From NCBI GenBank assembly GCA_018821365.1, contig JAHJML010000166.1, positions 1 to 40,764 of the forward strand: DNA of 40,764 nt, given 5' to 3'. Each line of letters starts with the position of its first letter. The first letter of the stretch is position 1. Position numbers and translations under genes: made by a program. Below the pieces are notes generated by a model that was not told the DNA's origin, made no database searches, and saw nothing but the letters and a program-made list of their open reading frames with translations. This DNA is from Actinomycetota bacterium (lineage in GTDB: Bacteria > Actinomycetota > Acidimicrobiia > Spongiisociales > UBA11373). Below are positions 6,671 to 15,778 of the stretch, one piece after another.

Positions 6671-8290
6671 ATGTCACAGCATCGCCATCCGTGGATCATC
6701 GGCCTGCTCACCGCGCTCGCGCTGGGGGCGGCCAGCCTGATCCTCTTCCTGGTGCTCGGGTCGAACGGCGGCGAGGCCCCTGCCACCACCGTGGCGGGAT
6801 CGACCTCGACGACCCCGCCCGAGACCACCGGCAGCACCGGAACCACCGGAACCACCGCGACCACCACCGAGGGGTCGACACCCTCGACCAGCACCACCAC
6901 GACCACCGAGCCGCAACTGCCGCTCGATCCCTGGGTGGACCGCCGCACCGTGGGGCAACCCTGGGGCGACACCGTGACCGGCCTGCTCACCTTCCGGGGC
7001 AACCCGACCAACACCTACTACGGCACCGGCCCGATCCCCGACAACCCCGCCACGCTGTGGCGCTATCCCGACGCTCCGATGTGCTCCCAGTCCACCGACC
7101 TGGGCACCACCAGCACCTGGTGTGGGAACGGGTGGACCGGTCAACCCGTCGTGTGGGAGCGGCCCGACGGGGTCACCGAGATGATCTTCGGCGCCTACGA
7201 CCGGCGGCTCCACTTCGTCGACACCGCCACCGGGCAGGACACCCGGGCTTCGATCCTCACCGGTGACATCATCAAGGGAACCCCCACCATCGACCCCGAC
7301 GGGTACCCACTGGTGTACTTCGGGTCGCGGGACAACTTCCTGCGGATCCTGGCCCTCGACCGCGGCGACCCCGTCGAGTTGTGGAAGGCCGAGGCCAACC
7401 TCTCGGTGGAGGGGCGCTGGAACGACGACTGGGACGCCAGTCCCCGCATCGTCAACGACGTCATGTTCGAGGGCGCCGAAAACGGGCTGTTCTACATCTG
7501 GAAGCTCAACCGGGGCTACGACGCCGCCGGGCAGGTCACCGTCGCCCCCGAACTGCTGTTCAAGATGGAGACGTACAACCAGGAACTGCTCACCGCCATC
7601 GGCCCGTCCTACCCGGCGGTCAGCGTGGAGGGCTCGGCGGCGCTCTTCGAGGGCACGGTCTACTTCGGCAATTCGGGAGGCCGCATCCTCGGCCTCGACA
7701 TCACCGACGTCGAGAGCGGCAACGCTCCCATCGTCTTCGACTACTGGGTCGGTGACGACGTCGACTCGGCGATCGTGGTCGACGACGAGGGGATGCTGTA
7801 CGTGTCGGCCCAGTACGAGCGGTATCTCACCCGGGCCACCGAACTGGGCCAGTTGATCAAGCTCGATCCCTCCAAGCCGGACGATCCCTACGTCTGGGGG
7901 ATGTACTCGCTGACCACCTCCCCCGCCAAGGGCGGCATGTGGACCACCCCGGTGGTAGGCGACGAGGTCGTGTACACGGTCACTAACAAGGGATACCTGG
8001 TCGCCATCGACCGGTACACGGGCGAGGAGTTGTGGCTCGACCCGGTCGGGGTGGGGGCCTACAGCGGACCCCACCACATGTCGTCACCGGTCATGATCGA
8101 CAACCACCTCATCCTGGCACTGGTCGACGGGAGCATCCGCAACTACGATCTCGCCGACCCCGCCGCCCCCTCATTGGTGTGGAACTACCAGTTGACGGCC
8201 GGCCGCATCGAGGCCACCCCGGCGGTGTGGAGGGGGAAGATCTACATCGCCTCGTGGGACGGCTACATGTACGCCATCGGCGACGGCTGA
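6671..8290 (+). CDS. Membrane-anchored PQQ-like beta-propeller protein
   Basis: 539 residues. Residues 9-29 form one hydrophobic helix (signal anchor), followed by a Thr/Ser/Pro-rich linker to about residue 80 that would cross the cell wall layer. The rest is a WD40/PQQ-type beta-propeller with recurring blades such as VVWERPDGVTEMIFGAYD, TPVVGDEVVYTVTNKGYLVAIDRYTGEELW and TPAVWRGKIYIASWDGYMYAIG. The residues needed for quinoprotein dehydrogenase activity are not evident, so a structural or assembly role outside the membrane is as likely as an enzyme. It is monocistronic, with its own leaderless promoter and a downstream hairpin. The fold is confident; the function is unknown. Confidence 0.85.
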   Translation: MSQHRHPWIIGLLTALALGAASLILFLVLGSNGGEAPATTVAGSTSTTPPETTGSTGTTGTTATTTEGSTPSTSTTTTTEPQLPLDPWVDRRTVGQPWGDTVTGLLTFRGNPTNTYYGTGPIPDNPATLWRYPDAPMCSQSTDLGTTSTWCGNGWTGQPVVWERPDGVTEMIFGAYDRRLHFVDTATGQDTRASILTGDIIKGTPTIDPDGYPLVYFGSRDNFLRILALDRGDPVELWKAEANLSVEGRWNDDWDASPRIVNDVMFEGAENGLFYIWKLNRGYDAAGQVTVAPELLFKMETYNQELLTAIGPSYPAVSVEGSAALFEGTVYFGNSGGRILGLDITDVESGNAPIVFDYWVGDDVDSAIVVDDEGMLYVSAQYERYLTRATELGQLIKLDPSKPDDPYVWGMYSLTTSPAKGGMWTTPVVGDEVVYTVTNKGYLVAIDRYTGEELWLDPVGVGAYSGPHHMSSPVMIDNHLILALVDGSIRNYDLADPAAPSLVWNYQLTAGRIEATPAVWRGKIYIASWDGYMYAIGDG

Positions 8291-8307
8291 CCGAGATTCG
8301 CCACGAC

Positions 8308-8346
8308 CCAGCCGGCCCGCCTCCGGAACCGTGGCGGGCCGGTTGG
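8308..8346 (+). terminator. 14-bp GC hairpin after the PQQ-repeat gene
   Basis: The arms 8308-8321 and 8333-8346 pair over 14 bp with a single G-U, around an 11-nt loop, starting 17 nt after the stop at 8290. No T-tract follows. The 3' arm abuts the -10 hexamer of the next gene. Confidence 0.6.
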
Positions 8347-8347
8347 C

Positions 8348-8353
8348 TATGAT
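8348..8353 (+). promoter_or_regulatory. -10 hexamer TATGAT, leaderless promoter of the M3 peptidase
   Basis: TATGAT ends 8 nt before the GTG at 8362. It is the best match to the consensus among the leaderless promoters here and supports the GTG start. Confidence 0.55.
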
Positions 8354-8361
8354 CGCAGATC

Positions 8362-10305
8362 GTGCTCTACGACTACTCCACCACCACCGCCGCCTCCGTA
8401 CGCGCCGTCGTCGACGAGGCGATCGCATCCGCCGACGCCACCATCGCCGAGATCGTGGCGCCGAACGCTCCCCGCAGTTGGGCGGCCACCATGGCGCCAC
8501 TCGACCTCATCAACGCCTCGATGACCGAGGCGTACGGCCGGGGGCCCTTCATGGCCAGGGTGCATCCCGACAAGGAGGTCCGGGATGCCGCCACCGAGGC
8601 CGAGGAGAAGATCACCAAGTGGTCGTCGGACCTCAGCTTCCGTCGTGACCTGTATGAGGCGGTCGAGGAGTTCGCCGCCACCGACGAGGCGGCCGGCCTC
8701 GGGAGCGAGGAAGCCCGATTCCTCACCTTCACCCGTCGGGACTTCCGCAGGGCCGGTCATGCCCTCACCAAGGAGCAGCGCGACGAGGTGCAGGAGATCC
8801 GTACCCGCCTGGTGGAGTTGGGGGTGGCCTTCGGGCGCAACATCGACGAGCACCAGGACGGCCTCGACCTGACCCGCCGGCAACTGGAGGGCACCGACGA
8901 CTCCTACATCGCCCGCCTGTCGCCCGGAGAGGCCGAGGGAACGTTTCGGGTATCGCTCGACTATCCCGACTACTACCCCTTCATGGACGAGGCCACCAAC
9001 CGCGATCTCCGCCGGCAGTTGCAGTTCAAGTTCTACAACAAGGCCGTAGAACAGAACCTCCCCCTCCTCGAGGAGACGATCGCCCTGCGAGCCCGCATGG
9101 CAGAGATCTTCGGCCTCCCCTCCTGGGCGCACTACGGCATGGAGGAGAAGATGGCCAAGGCGCCCGAGGTGGTCGAGGCCTTCTACGCCGACCTCATCCC
9201 ACCGCTCGAGGAGAAGGCACGGGACGAGATCATCGATCTCCGGACCACGTTGGGCGAGTCCCGGGTCGAGGGATGGGATTACCGCTACCTCCACACCGCC
9301 ATCCGCAAGGAGCGCTTCGGGATCGACCCGACCGAGGTGGCCGGCTACTTCCCGCTGCACCGGGTCCTCGACGGCATGTTCGCCATCACGGGCGAGGTGT
9401 TCGGCCTCACCTACGAACCGGTCGGCGGCGTGCAGACGTGGCACCCCGATGTGTCCGTCCACCGGATCCTGGACACGGCGACCGGCCGCCACCTGGCGAC
9501 CTTCTATGCCGATCTGTTCCCCCGCGAGGGCAAGTTCGGCCATGCGGCGGCGTTCGACCTGGTCGCCCCTCACGCCACGGCGGAGGGCTATGTCACCCCG
9601 GTGACCGCCATCGTCGCCAACTTCACCAAGCCGACGGCCGACTCGCCCTCGCTGCTCAAGCACGACGAGGTGCTCACCCTGTTCCACGAGTTCGGCCACG
9701 TGCTCCACAACAGCCTGGGGCACACCCGCCTCGCCCGGTTCGCCGGGTTCAACACCGAGTGGGACTTCGTCGAGGCGCCTTCTCAGATCATGGAGCATTG
9801 GTGCTGGACGCCCTCGGTGCTGCAGAGGTTCGCCCGCCATCACGAGACGGGCGAACCGATCCCCGCCGGACTCGTCGGGCAACTCGCCGAGGCCCGCGAC
9901 CTCCACATCGGCCTCTTCATGCTGCGTCAGATCAGTTTCGGCCTGCTCGACATGGCCTTCCACGGCCCCGGCAAGGACAAGGACCTCCACGAGATCGCCA
10001 GGGTCACCTCCGAGATCGCCGGATTCCCCTTCCACGAGGGCACGTTCTACCCGGCCTCGTTCGGCCACCTGTTCGGCTACGACGCCGGTTACTACGGCTA
10101 CCTGTGGTCGATGGTCTACGGGGACGACATGTTCAGCCGCTTCGAGGAGCAGGGCGTTCTCGACCCCGGGGTGGGGATGGCATACCGGCGAGCGATCCTC
10201 GAACAGGGCGGGTCCAGGGACGCCGCCGATCTGCTGCGGGACTTCCTGGGAAGGGAGCCCAACCAGGAGGCGTTCCTGCGGAAGTTGGGGATCGACCGCT
10301 CGTAG
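8362..10305 (+). CDS. M3-family zinc oligopeptidase (thimet/Dcp-like)
   Basis: 647 residues from a GTG placed 8 nt after a TATGAT hexamer. The catalytic zinc site is intact: HEFGH at 442-446, with Glu471 in the VEAPSQ motif as third ligand. The N-terminal half is helical and acidic as in thimet oligopeptidases and bacterial dipeptidyl carboxypeptidase, and the C-terminal FYPASFGHLFGYDAGYYGYLWS segment is the substrate-closing region of M3. No signal peptide is seen, so it should degrade short peptides in the cytoplasm. Length is normal for the family. It is flanked by hairpins and has its own promoter. Confidence 0.93.
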   Translation: MLYDYSTTTAASVRAVVDEAIASADATIAEIVAPNAPRSWAATMAPLDLINASMTEAYGRGPFMARVHPDKEVRDAATEAEEKITKWSSDLSFRRDLYEAVEEFAATDEAAGLGSEEARFLTFTRRDFRRAGHALTKEQRDEVQEIRTRLVELGVAFGRNIDEHQDGLDLTRRQLEGTDDSYIARLSPGEAEGTFRVSLDYPDYYPFMDEATNRDLRRQLQFKFYNKAVEQNLPLLEETIALRARMAEIFGLPSWAHYGMEEKMAKAPEVVEAFYADLIPPLEEKARDEIIDLRTTLGESRVEGWDYRYLHTAIRKERFGIDPTEVAGYFPLHRVLDGMFAITGEVFGLTYEPVGGVQTWHPDVSVHRILDTATGRHLATFYADLFPREGKFGHAAAFDLVAPHATAEGYVTPVTAIVANFTKPTADSPSLLKHDEVLTLFHEFGHVLHNSLGHTRLARFAGFNTEWDFVEAPSQIMEHWCWTPSVLQRFARHHETGEPIPAGLVGQLAEARDLHIGLFMLRQISFGLLDMAFHGPGKDKDLHEIARVTSEIAGFPFHEGTFYPASFGHLFGYDAGYYGYLWSMVYGDDMFSRFEEQGVLDPGVGMAYRRAILEQGGSRDAADLLRDFLGREPNQEAFLRKLGIDRS

Positions 10306-10307
10306 CC

Positions 10308-10326
10308 GTGGCCCGGGCCGGGCCAC
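10308..10326 (+). terminator. 8-bp hairpin after the M3 peptidase
   Basis: GTGGCCCG and CGGGCCAC surround a 3-nt loop immediately after the stop codon. It is short and has no T-tract, so termination is only probable. Confidence 0.4.
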
Positions 10327-10337
10327 CTCCCGGGCCG

Positions 10338-10343
10338 TAGACT
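10338..10343 (+). promoter_or_regulatory. -10 hexamer TAGACT, leaderless promoter of the GH57 lipoprotein
   Basis: TAGACT ends 6 nt before the ATG at 10350; no ribosome binding site is visible. Confidence 0.5.
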
Positions 10344-10349
10344 CCGGCC

Positions 10350-13300
10350 ATGCGGCGCACTCCCACACTCCTCATCGTCCTGGCGCTCCTTGCTGCGGCC
10401 TGTGCCGGCAACGGCGCCGCCACCACCACCGAAGCGGTCTCCGAAACCACCACCACCACGGCCGTTCCGGAACCGGTGACGACCGTGCCGGCGACCAGCG
10501 AGGTCCTCGATCCGAACGGCCTGTACCTGAACCTGATGTGGCACCAGCACCAACCGCTCTACCCCAAGGATGCCGACGGGGTGGTGACCCGGCCCTGGGT
10601 GCGGGTCCACGCCACCAAGGACTACCTGGACATGGTGACCCTGCTGGAGGAGTTCCCGACGGTCAAGGCCACCTTCAACCTGACTCCGGTGCTGCTGCTG
10701 CAGTTGGAGGAGTTGGCGAGCGGCACCAAGGATGTCTACTGGGTGCTGAGCGAGGTGCCGGCCGCCGACCTGACCGCCGACCAGCAGGCCTTCGTCCTGG
10801 AGCGCTTCTTCGATACCAACCCCGCCATCGTCAACCGCTTCCCCCGCTACGCCGCACTGCGGGCGTTGCGCGATGACGGCGCCGCCTTCGCCGAAGGGGA
10901 TCTCCGCGACCTCCAGGTGCTGTTCAACCTCGCCTGGACCGACCCCTCGTTCCTGGAGGAGGAGCCGCTCGCCGCACTGGTCGCCAAGGGCGAGGGCTTC
11001 TCGGAGGACGACAAGGCGATCCTCTTCGGAGAGCACCTCCGGATCGTCGGCGAGGTCACCGAGACGGTGCGCCGGGTGTGGGACGCCGGCCAGATCGAGG
11101 TGACCACCACGCCGCTGGCCCACCCGATCCTCCCGCTGATCTACGACTCGGCGATCGCCACGCAGGGGGATCCCACCGCCATCATGCCGATCCAACGATT
11201 CCGGGAGGGCCGCGACGCCCAGGACCAGGTGGAGCGGGGCCTCGACGTCGCCGAGCGGTTGTTGGGACGCCGCCCCGTCGGGATGTGGCCCGGCGAGGGA
11301 GCGGTCTCCCAGTTGACGATCCCGATCTTCTCCGGCAAGGGGGTCCAATGGATCGCCACCGGCGAGGACGTGCTGGCCCCGTCACTCGGCATCGGGGAGT
11401 TCGATCGCAACGAGACCGACACGGTGGTCGAGGCCGACCTGCTGTATCGCCCCTGGAAGGGCGTCCCGTCCCGCCAACCCGAACTGCCGATCTTCTTCCG
11501 GGACCGGGTGCTGTCGGACCTGGTCGGCTTCCAGTACTCGGGCACCCAGGCCGACCTGGCCGCCCAGGATTTCGTGAACCGCCTGCGCGACATCAAGGAC
11601 CGTCTCGACGAACAGGGCGCCACCGGGCCTCACATCGTGTCGGTGATCCTCGACGGAGAGAACGCCTGGGAGAACTACCCCAACGACGGCATCGACTTCC
11701 TGAGGGCCCTCTACGGGCAATTGGCGGGGGCCGACTTCGTCACCACCATCACCCCCAGTGAGTATCTGGCCGCCTTCGGCGACACGGTGGAGCCACTCGA
11801 CGAGGTGTGGCCGGGAGCCTGGTTCTCCCCCAACTACGCCACCTGGATCGGCGAGGACGAGGAGGCGGCCGCCTGGGACTACCTGTGGCAGGTCCGCGAC
11901 GACCTCAAGGATGCCGAGGCGTCCGTCGGCGACGGCGTCACCGAGGAGCAGTACGCCGCAGCCTACGAGAAGATGCTGTTCGCCGAGGGCTCCGATTGGC
12001 TCTGGTGGTACGGCGACGACCAGTCGAGCGGCAACGACGACTACTTCGACACCGCCTTCCGGGAACTGCTCGGGCAGGTGTACGACGCCGTCGGGTTCGA
12101 TCGACCCGCCTTCGTTGGGATTCCGATCATCCCCGAGACCCCGGTGGCCCCCGATGTCGGTGCCGGTGAGAACCTGCTGTCGGTGACCATCGACGGCTCG
12201 TTCCCCGACGGCGAGTGGGACGATGCCGCCGCCTACCGGACCCGATTCGAAGCGGCCGATCTCGACATGACCATCTCCTTTGGCATCACACCGGATGGGT
12301 TGCACATGCGGGTCGATTCCGACGGGGTGCTCGATGGAGACGTCGGGTTCGATCTCTATCTCAGCACCGCTTCGGGGAGCACGGCGCGGGCCAAGACGCT
12401 GGGGGATCACCTGCTCGGCTTCGGGGCCACCGACCTGTATCGATGGAGTGCCGCCGACCCCGAGGCGCTGTGGGTCGCCGAGGCGATGCCGGGGCTCGAG
12501 AGCGATGAGGCGTCGTTCTCGACCTCCTACCCGGTAGGAGCGGCGGCGCAAGAAGATCATGCCGCGCTGGAGTTCACGATCCCGATCGCCGACCTCGGCC
12601 CGATCGAGGCGGGAGACCTGATCGTCTTCCGTCTCGTCCCCTGGGTGGCCGGCATCGAAGCGACTCTCATGCCGACCGACGGTCCAGGGGCGGCTCAGGT
12701 CCCCGACATCTCCAACGTCGATGTGTTCCTCGACGTCGCCGACCCCCTCGGCGACGACCACGGCCCCGGCGCCTACACGTATCCGCTCGATGCCGTGTTC
12801 CCCGCCGGGTCCTACGACCTGGCCAACCTGCAGATCGGCACCGAGGGCGACGATCTGGTCTTCACGTTCGAGGTGGTGGCGCCGATCGTGAACTCGTGGG
12901 GCAGTCCCAACGGCCTGTCGGTGCAGACGTTCGACGTCTACATCGACCAGGACCCGGGGGCGGGCACCGGGGCGCGCACCCTCATCGACGGGCGCAATGC
13001 CGCCCTGGAGTCGGGCAACGGATGGGAGTACGGCGTCACCATCGAAGGATGGATGCCGGCGGTGTACACCGCCGACGCCGGAGGCGAGACGCTGGAGACG
13101 ACGCCGACCATCCGGATCATCACCCTCGGCGACAAGCGCAAGGTGATCGCCCGCATCCCCCTGGCGGTATTCGGCGGAGGGGATCCCTCCACCTGGGGCT
13201 ATGCGGTCGCCTTGATCAGCCAGGAGGGATACCCCTCCAGCGGCGTTCGCCGCATCCGCGACGTGATGCCCAACGCCGAGCAGTGGCGCCTGGGGGGCGG

Positions 13301-13460
13301 ACCGGCCTCCGGCATCAGCCACACCCGCATCATGGATGTCGCCTGGCCCGAGGAGGGCGTCCAGGAGGCAATGCTCGGCACCTGGACGATCGCCGAGTCG
13401 ATCGCCGAGTTGCGACCCGACGACTTCGGACTGGTTCCGCTGCTGACCGCCGGGGGATGA
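10350..13460 (+). CDS. Secreted GH57-family glycoside hydrolase lipoprotein with C-terminal glucodextranase-like domain
   Basis: 1036 residues. A lipoprotein signal ends in LAAAC (Cys18), followed by a Thr-rich linker. The catalytic region begins with the GH57 signature MWHQHQPLYP and carries the expected nucleophile Glu316 in WPGEGAVS and the acid/base Asp435 in ILDGENAWE. The WLWWYGDD segment near residue 555 is also typical. From about residue 800 the sequence (VADPLGDDHGPGAYTYPLD, later MPNAEQWRLGGG) resembles the C-terminal module of glucodextranases and pullulanases that binds cell surface or sugar. GH57 enzymes act on alpha-glucans. The likely role is alpha-glucan breakdown at the outer membrane-face or wall; the exact substrate cannot be read. 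Confidence 0.88.
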   Translation: MRRTPTLLIVLALLAAACAGNGAATTTEAVSETTTTTAVPEPVTTVPATSEVLDPNGLYLNLMWHQHQPLYPKDADGVVTRPWVRVHATKDYLDMVTLLEEFPTVKATFNLTPVLLLQLEELASGTKDVYWVLSEVPAADLTADQQAFVLERFFDTNPAIVNRFPRYAALRALRDDGAAFAEGDLRDLQVLFNLAWTDPSFLEEEPLAALVAKGEGFSEDDKAILFGEHLRIVGEVTETVRRVWDAGQIEVTTTPLAHPILPLIYDSAIATQGDPTAIMPIQRFREGRDAQDQVERGLDVAERLLGRRPVGMWPGEGAVSQLTIPIFSGKGVQWIATGEDVLAPSLGIGEFDRNETDTVVEADLLYRPWKGVPSRQPELPIFFRDRVLSDLVGFQYSGTQADLAAQDFVNRLRDIKDRLDEQGATGPHIVSVILDGENAWENYPNDGIDFLRALYGQLAGADFVTTITPSEYLAAFGDTVEPLDEVWPGAWFSPNYATWIGEDEEAAAWDYLWQVRDDLKDAEASVGDGVTEEQYAAAYEKMLFAEGSDWLWWYGDDQSSGNDDYFDTAFRELLGQVYDAVGFDRPAFVGIPIIPETPVAPDVGAGENLLSVTIDGSFPDGEWDDAAAYRTRFEAADLDMTISFGITPDGLHMRVDSDGVLDGDVGFDLYLSTASGSTARAKTLGDHLLGFGATDLYRWSAADPEALWVAEAMPGLESDEASFSTSYPVGAAAQEDHAALEFTIPIADLGPIEAGDLIVFRLVPWVAGIEATLMPTDGPGAAQVPDISNVDVFLDVADPLGDDHGPGAYTYPLDAVFPAGSYDLANLQIGTEGDDLVFTFEVVAPIVNSWGSPNGLSVQTFDVYIDQDPGAGTGARTLIDGRNAALESGNGWEYGVTIEGWMPAVYTADAGGETLETTPTIRIITLGDKRKVIARIPLAVFGGGDPSTWGYAVALISQEGYPSSGVRRIRDVMPNAEQWRLGGGPASGISHTRIMDVAWPEEGVQEAMLGTWTIAESIAELRPDDFGLVPLLTAGG

Positions 13461-13471
13461 TCCCCGGCGGT
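13446..13471 (+). terminator. 10-bp hairpin overlapping the GH57 stop codon
   Basis: ACCGCCGGGG and CCCCGGCGGT flank a 6-nt loop that contains the TGA. This GC-rich stem without a T-tract would end the plus-strand transcript facing the convergent SDR/menE genes. Confidence 0.5.
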
Positions 13472-13569
13472 CGGCCGAGGTGCGTGGCCGGCCGCCCGCG
13501 ACCTACGGCGCCGCGCCGAGCCTTCCCAGCCTGGCCCGCCGCTCGGGCGCTTCGATCCGGCGTATCACG

Positions 13570-14355
13570 TCACCCGACCGACCTGATCATGCCGCCGTCG
13601 ACCTGCAGGGTCGCCCCGGTGATGTAGGAGGCCGCCTCCGAGAGGAGGAACAGCGCCGCTGCTGCGAACTCCCCCGAGCTCCCGTACCTTCCCAACGGGA
13701 TCGAGGCCTCGATCCCGGACCTGACGGCGTCGGGGGTCGTTCCGCTGCGCCGGGCGGCATCCTCGTCGAGCGACAGGAGCCGGGAGGTGGCGATCCGGCC
13801 CGGGATCAGGTGATTCACCCTGATCCCGTCGGCCGCCCACTCGTCGGACAACAGCTTGGCGAGGGCGACCACGCCGGCCCGGAACACCATCGACATCGCC
13901 AGTGTCCCCACCGGCAGCCGGGTCGAGGCGGCGGTCATGAAGAGCACCGCCCCGCCCCGCCCCATGTGGGGCCGGGCCGCGGCAGCCGTCTCCATCGCCG
14001 AGCGCAGCGTCAGGCGGTAGGCGGCGTCCCACTGATCGGGCCCGGTGTCGCCAAAGCGGCCGGGTGGAGGCCCCCCGGCGTTGGGGACCAGCAGGTCGAT
14101 CCCCCCGAGACCGGCGGCGGCATCGCCCACCCAGGCTGCCGCCGCACCGGGTTCGGCGACGTCGCACACGGCCGCATGTACCTCGGCGCCGGTCTCCCGC
14201 CTGATCCGATCGGCGGCGGCGTCGATCCGGGACTGTTCCCTGCTGCAGATGGCCACCCGGCACCCCTCGCCTGCTAGTGCCGCCGCAATCCCATACCCGA
14301 GGCCGTCCGAGGCGGCCGCCACCAGTGCTCGTTGTCCGTCGAGATGAAGATCCAT
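13570..14355 (-). CDS. Short-chain dehydrogenase/reductase-like protein lacking the YxxxK pair
   Basis: 261 residues. The Rossmann fold of the SDR family is clear (ALVAAASDGLGYGIA, NAGG at 92-95, GIRVNHLIPGRI, GATLQVDGG). The catalytic Tyr-x3-Lys is replaced by Ser155-x3-Arg159, and the first Gly of the TGxxxGxG cofactor motif is Ala. Similar Ser/Arg variants occur in a divergent FabG-like SDR subgroup, so this may be a real subfamily rather than decay. Whether it still reduces a carbonyl is unclear. It lies 21 nt after menE on the same strand, yet a TACCGT hexamer 7 nt before its ATG suggests its own leaderless transcript. Substrate unknown. Confidence 0.85.
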   Translation of the reverse strand: MDLHLDGQRALVAAASDGLGYGIAAALAGEGCRVAICSREQSRIDAAADRIRRETGAEVHAAVCDVAEPGAAAAWVGDAAAGLGGIDLLVPNAGGPPPGRFGDTGPDQWDAAYRLTLRSAMETAAAARPHMGRGGAVLFMTAASTRLPVGTLAMSMVFRAGVVALAKLLSDEWAADGIRVNHLIPGRIATSRLLSLDEDAARRSGTTPDAVRSGIEASIPLGRYGSSGEFAAAALFLLSEAASYITGATLQVDGGMIRSVG

Positions 14356-14362
14356 GGACGGG

Positions 14363-14368
14363 ACGGTA
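14363..14368 (-). promoter_or_regulatory. -10 hexamer TACCGT, leaderless promoter of the SDR-like gene
   Basis: TACCGT ends 7 nt before the ATG at 14355 and lies in the 21-nt gap after the menE stop. Confidence 0.45.
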
Positions 14369-14376
14369 CCGGCCCG

Positions 14377-15711
14377 TCAAGCGCGGTGCTTGCCAAGTTC
14401 GGTCCGGTCGATCCGTCCGGTCACCTGCCATCGCTTCGGCACCTCGGCTCCGGTCAGCCGGGAGCGGGCCCACGCCGCCACCGGGCCCTCCTCGAACCGG
14501 GCCCCCCCGGCCACTACCACCTCGGCTGTGACCGCCGTCCCCCACTCGGGATCGGGCACGCCGAAGACCCTCACGTCGGCGATCGCCGGATGGCCGGCCA
14601 GCACGGCCTCGACGGCATCGGGATGGACGTTGACGCCGCCGGTGACGATCACCCGGTCGGCCCGGCCGATCACGACGAGTCGGCCCGATGAGTCGAGACG
14701 GCCCAGATCGCCCGTCCGGAGCCAGTCACCCTCGGCCCGGAAGGGGCCCTCGATCGTCTCGGTGGCAACGGCAGGCCCGCGTACCTCGATCCTGCCGTCT
14801 CCGGAGACCCGCACCTCGAACCCATCGAGGGGACGGCCCGCCGTCCCCAGCGCTTCCTGCTGCTCCCCGGGAGCCACCGTGGCCACCTGGCTGCAGGTCT
14901 CGGTGGAGCCGTAGGTCGCCAGCACCGGCAGCCCGGCATCCATGGCCCGGCGCAGCAGGCCGGCATCCGACGGTCCTCCCCCGACCAGCACTCCCTTGAC
15001 GCCTCGGTAGGGGCCGGGATGGGCTGCCAGCACCCTGCGCAGCATGGTCGGGACCAACGAGGCGTAGGCCACTTCGCCTTCGGCCAGCAGACCGGCGACT
15101 CGCCCGGCGTCGAAGCGCTCCTCCAGCACCACCGGGGCCCCCGCCTCGGCACACCGCCACAGGATCGACAGACCGCCCACGTGCGAGGTGGGCAGCACGC
15201 ACAGCCACGGGTCGTCGGACCCGTTCCCGAGGTTGGCCCGCGACCCCGCCACCGACGCCTCGATGGCGGCACCGCTCAGTACGACGCCGGTCGGGGTGCC
15301 GCCGCTGCCCGACGTGAACACCACATAACGCGCCCTGGGGTCGGGGGGACCGCCACCGTCGGCCGGGGAGGCCGTTCGCAGATCGGCGAGGTCGCCGTCG
15401 GAGGCGAGTGCCCACAGGCCCCGCACCCCGGCCCGGCGGGTCTGCTCCATGGCGGCCGCCGCCGGGAGTCGGGTCGACACCGGCACCGCCCATGCCCCCG
15501 AGCGGGGGATCCCCCAGGCCGCCGCCGCCGCCCGCAGGTTCTGCTCACCCCAGAAGGCGACCCTCTCCCCCAGCGCCGGACCTGCCCCCCGCACCGCGGC
15601 AGCCACCCGATCGGCGAGATCGTCGAGATCGCCATAGGACAGGGTCGCGGCGGCGGTGATGACCGCCGGGGCGTCGGGGTCGAGGCGAGCAGATCGGCGA
15701 AGCCAGTCCAT
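14377..15711 (-). CDS. menE: o-Succinylbenzoate-CoA ligase MenE
   Basis: 444 residues, AMP-forming acyl-CoA ligase of the short MenE type. The ATP loop [14 protein letters not shown], the [12 protein letters not shown] segment, TYGSTET, TGDLG and the C-terminal catalytic lysine in ELGKHRA are all present. MenE activates o-succinylbenzoate with CoA in menaquinone synthesis, supplying MenB, which is encoded divergently next door. A CAGGAT hexamer 6 nt before the ATG is a weaker version of the leaderless motif seen elsewhere. The small size and the men context favour MenE over a fatty-acid CoA ligase. Confidence 0.93.
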   Translation of the reverse strand: MDWLRRSARLDPDAPAVITAAATLSYGDLDDLADRVAAAVRGAGPALGERVAFWGEQNLRAAAAAWGIPRSGAWAVPVSTRLPAAAAMEQTRRAGVRGLWALASDGDLADLRTASPADGGGPPDPRARYVVFTSGSGGTPTGVVLSGAAIEASVAGSRANLGNGSDDPWLCVLPTSHVGGLSILWRCAEAGAPVVLEERFDAGRVAGLLAEGEVAYASLVPTMLRRVLAAHPGPYRGVKGVLVGGGPSDAGLLRRAMDAGLPVLATYGSTETCSQVATVAPGEQQEALGTAGRPLDGFEVRVSGDGRIEVRGPAVATETIEGPFRAEGDWLRTGDLGRLDSSGRLVVIGRADRVIVTGGVNVHPDAVEAVLAGHPAIADVRVFGVPDPEWGTAVTAEVVVAGGARFEEGPVAAWARSRLTGAEVPKRWQVTGRIDRTELGKHRA

Positions 15712-15736
15712 CAGAAGATCCTGTCGGAGCCACCGC

Positions 15737-15742
15737 TACGAT
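15737..15742 (+). promoter_or_regulatory. -10 hexamer TACGAT for menB-menA
   Basis: TACGAT lies 36 nt before the menB ATG. The leader carries a GGAGG ribosome binding site at 15766-15770. Confidence 0.45.
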
Positions 15743-15778
15743 ACCGACCGTTCCAGCCACCCCCTGGAGGCGTCCCAC

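Noticed and set aside
6781-6910. ACC-rich low-complexity tract
   Set aside because: It encodes the Thr-rich linker of the anchored beta-propeller protein and is not an independent repeat.
8347-10368. Long open frame on the minus strand opposite the M3 peptidase
   Set aside because: It mirrors the third-position GC pattern of the real gene, has no recognisable domain, and lies opposite an enzyme with an intact HEFGH site.
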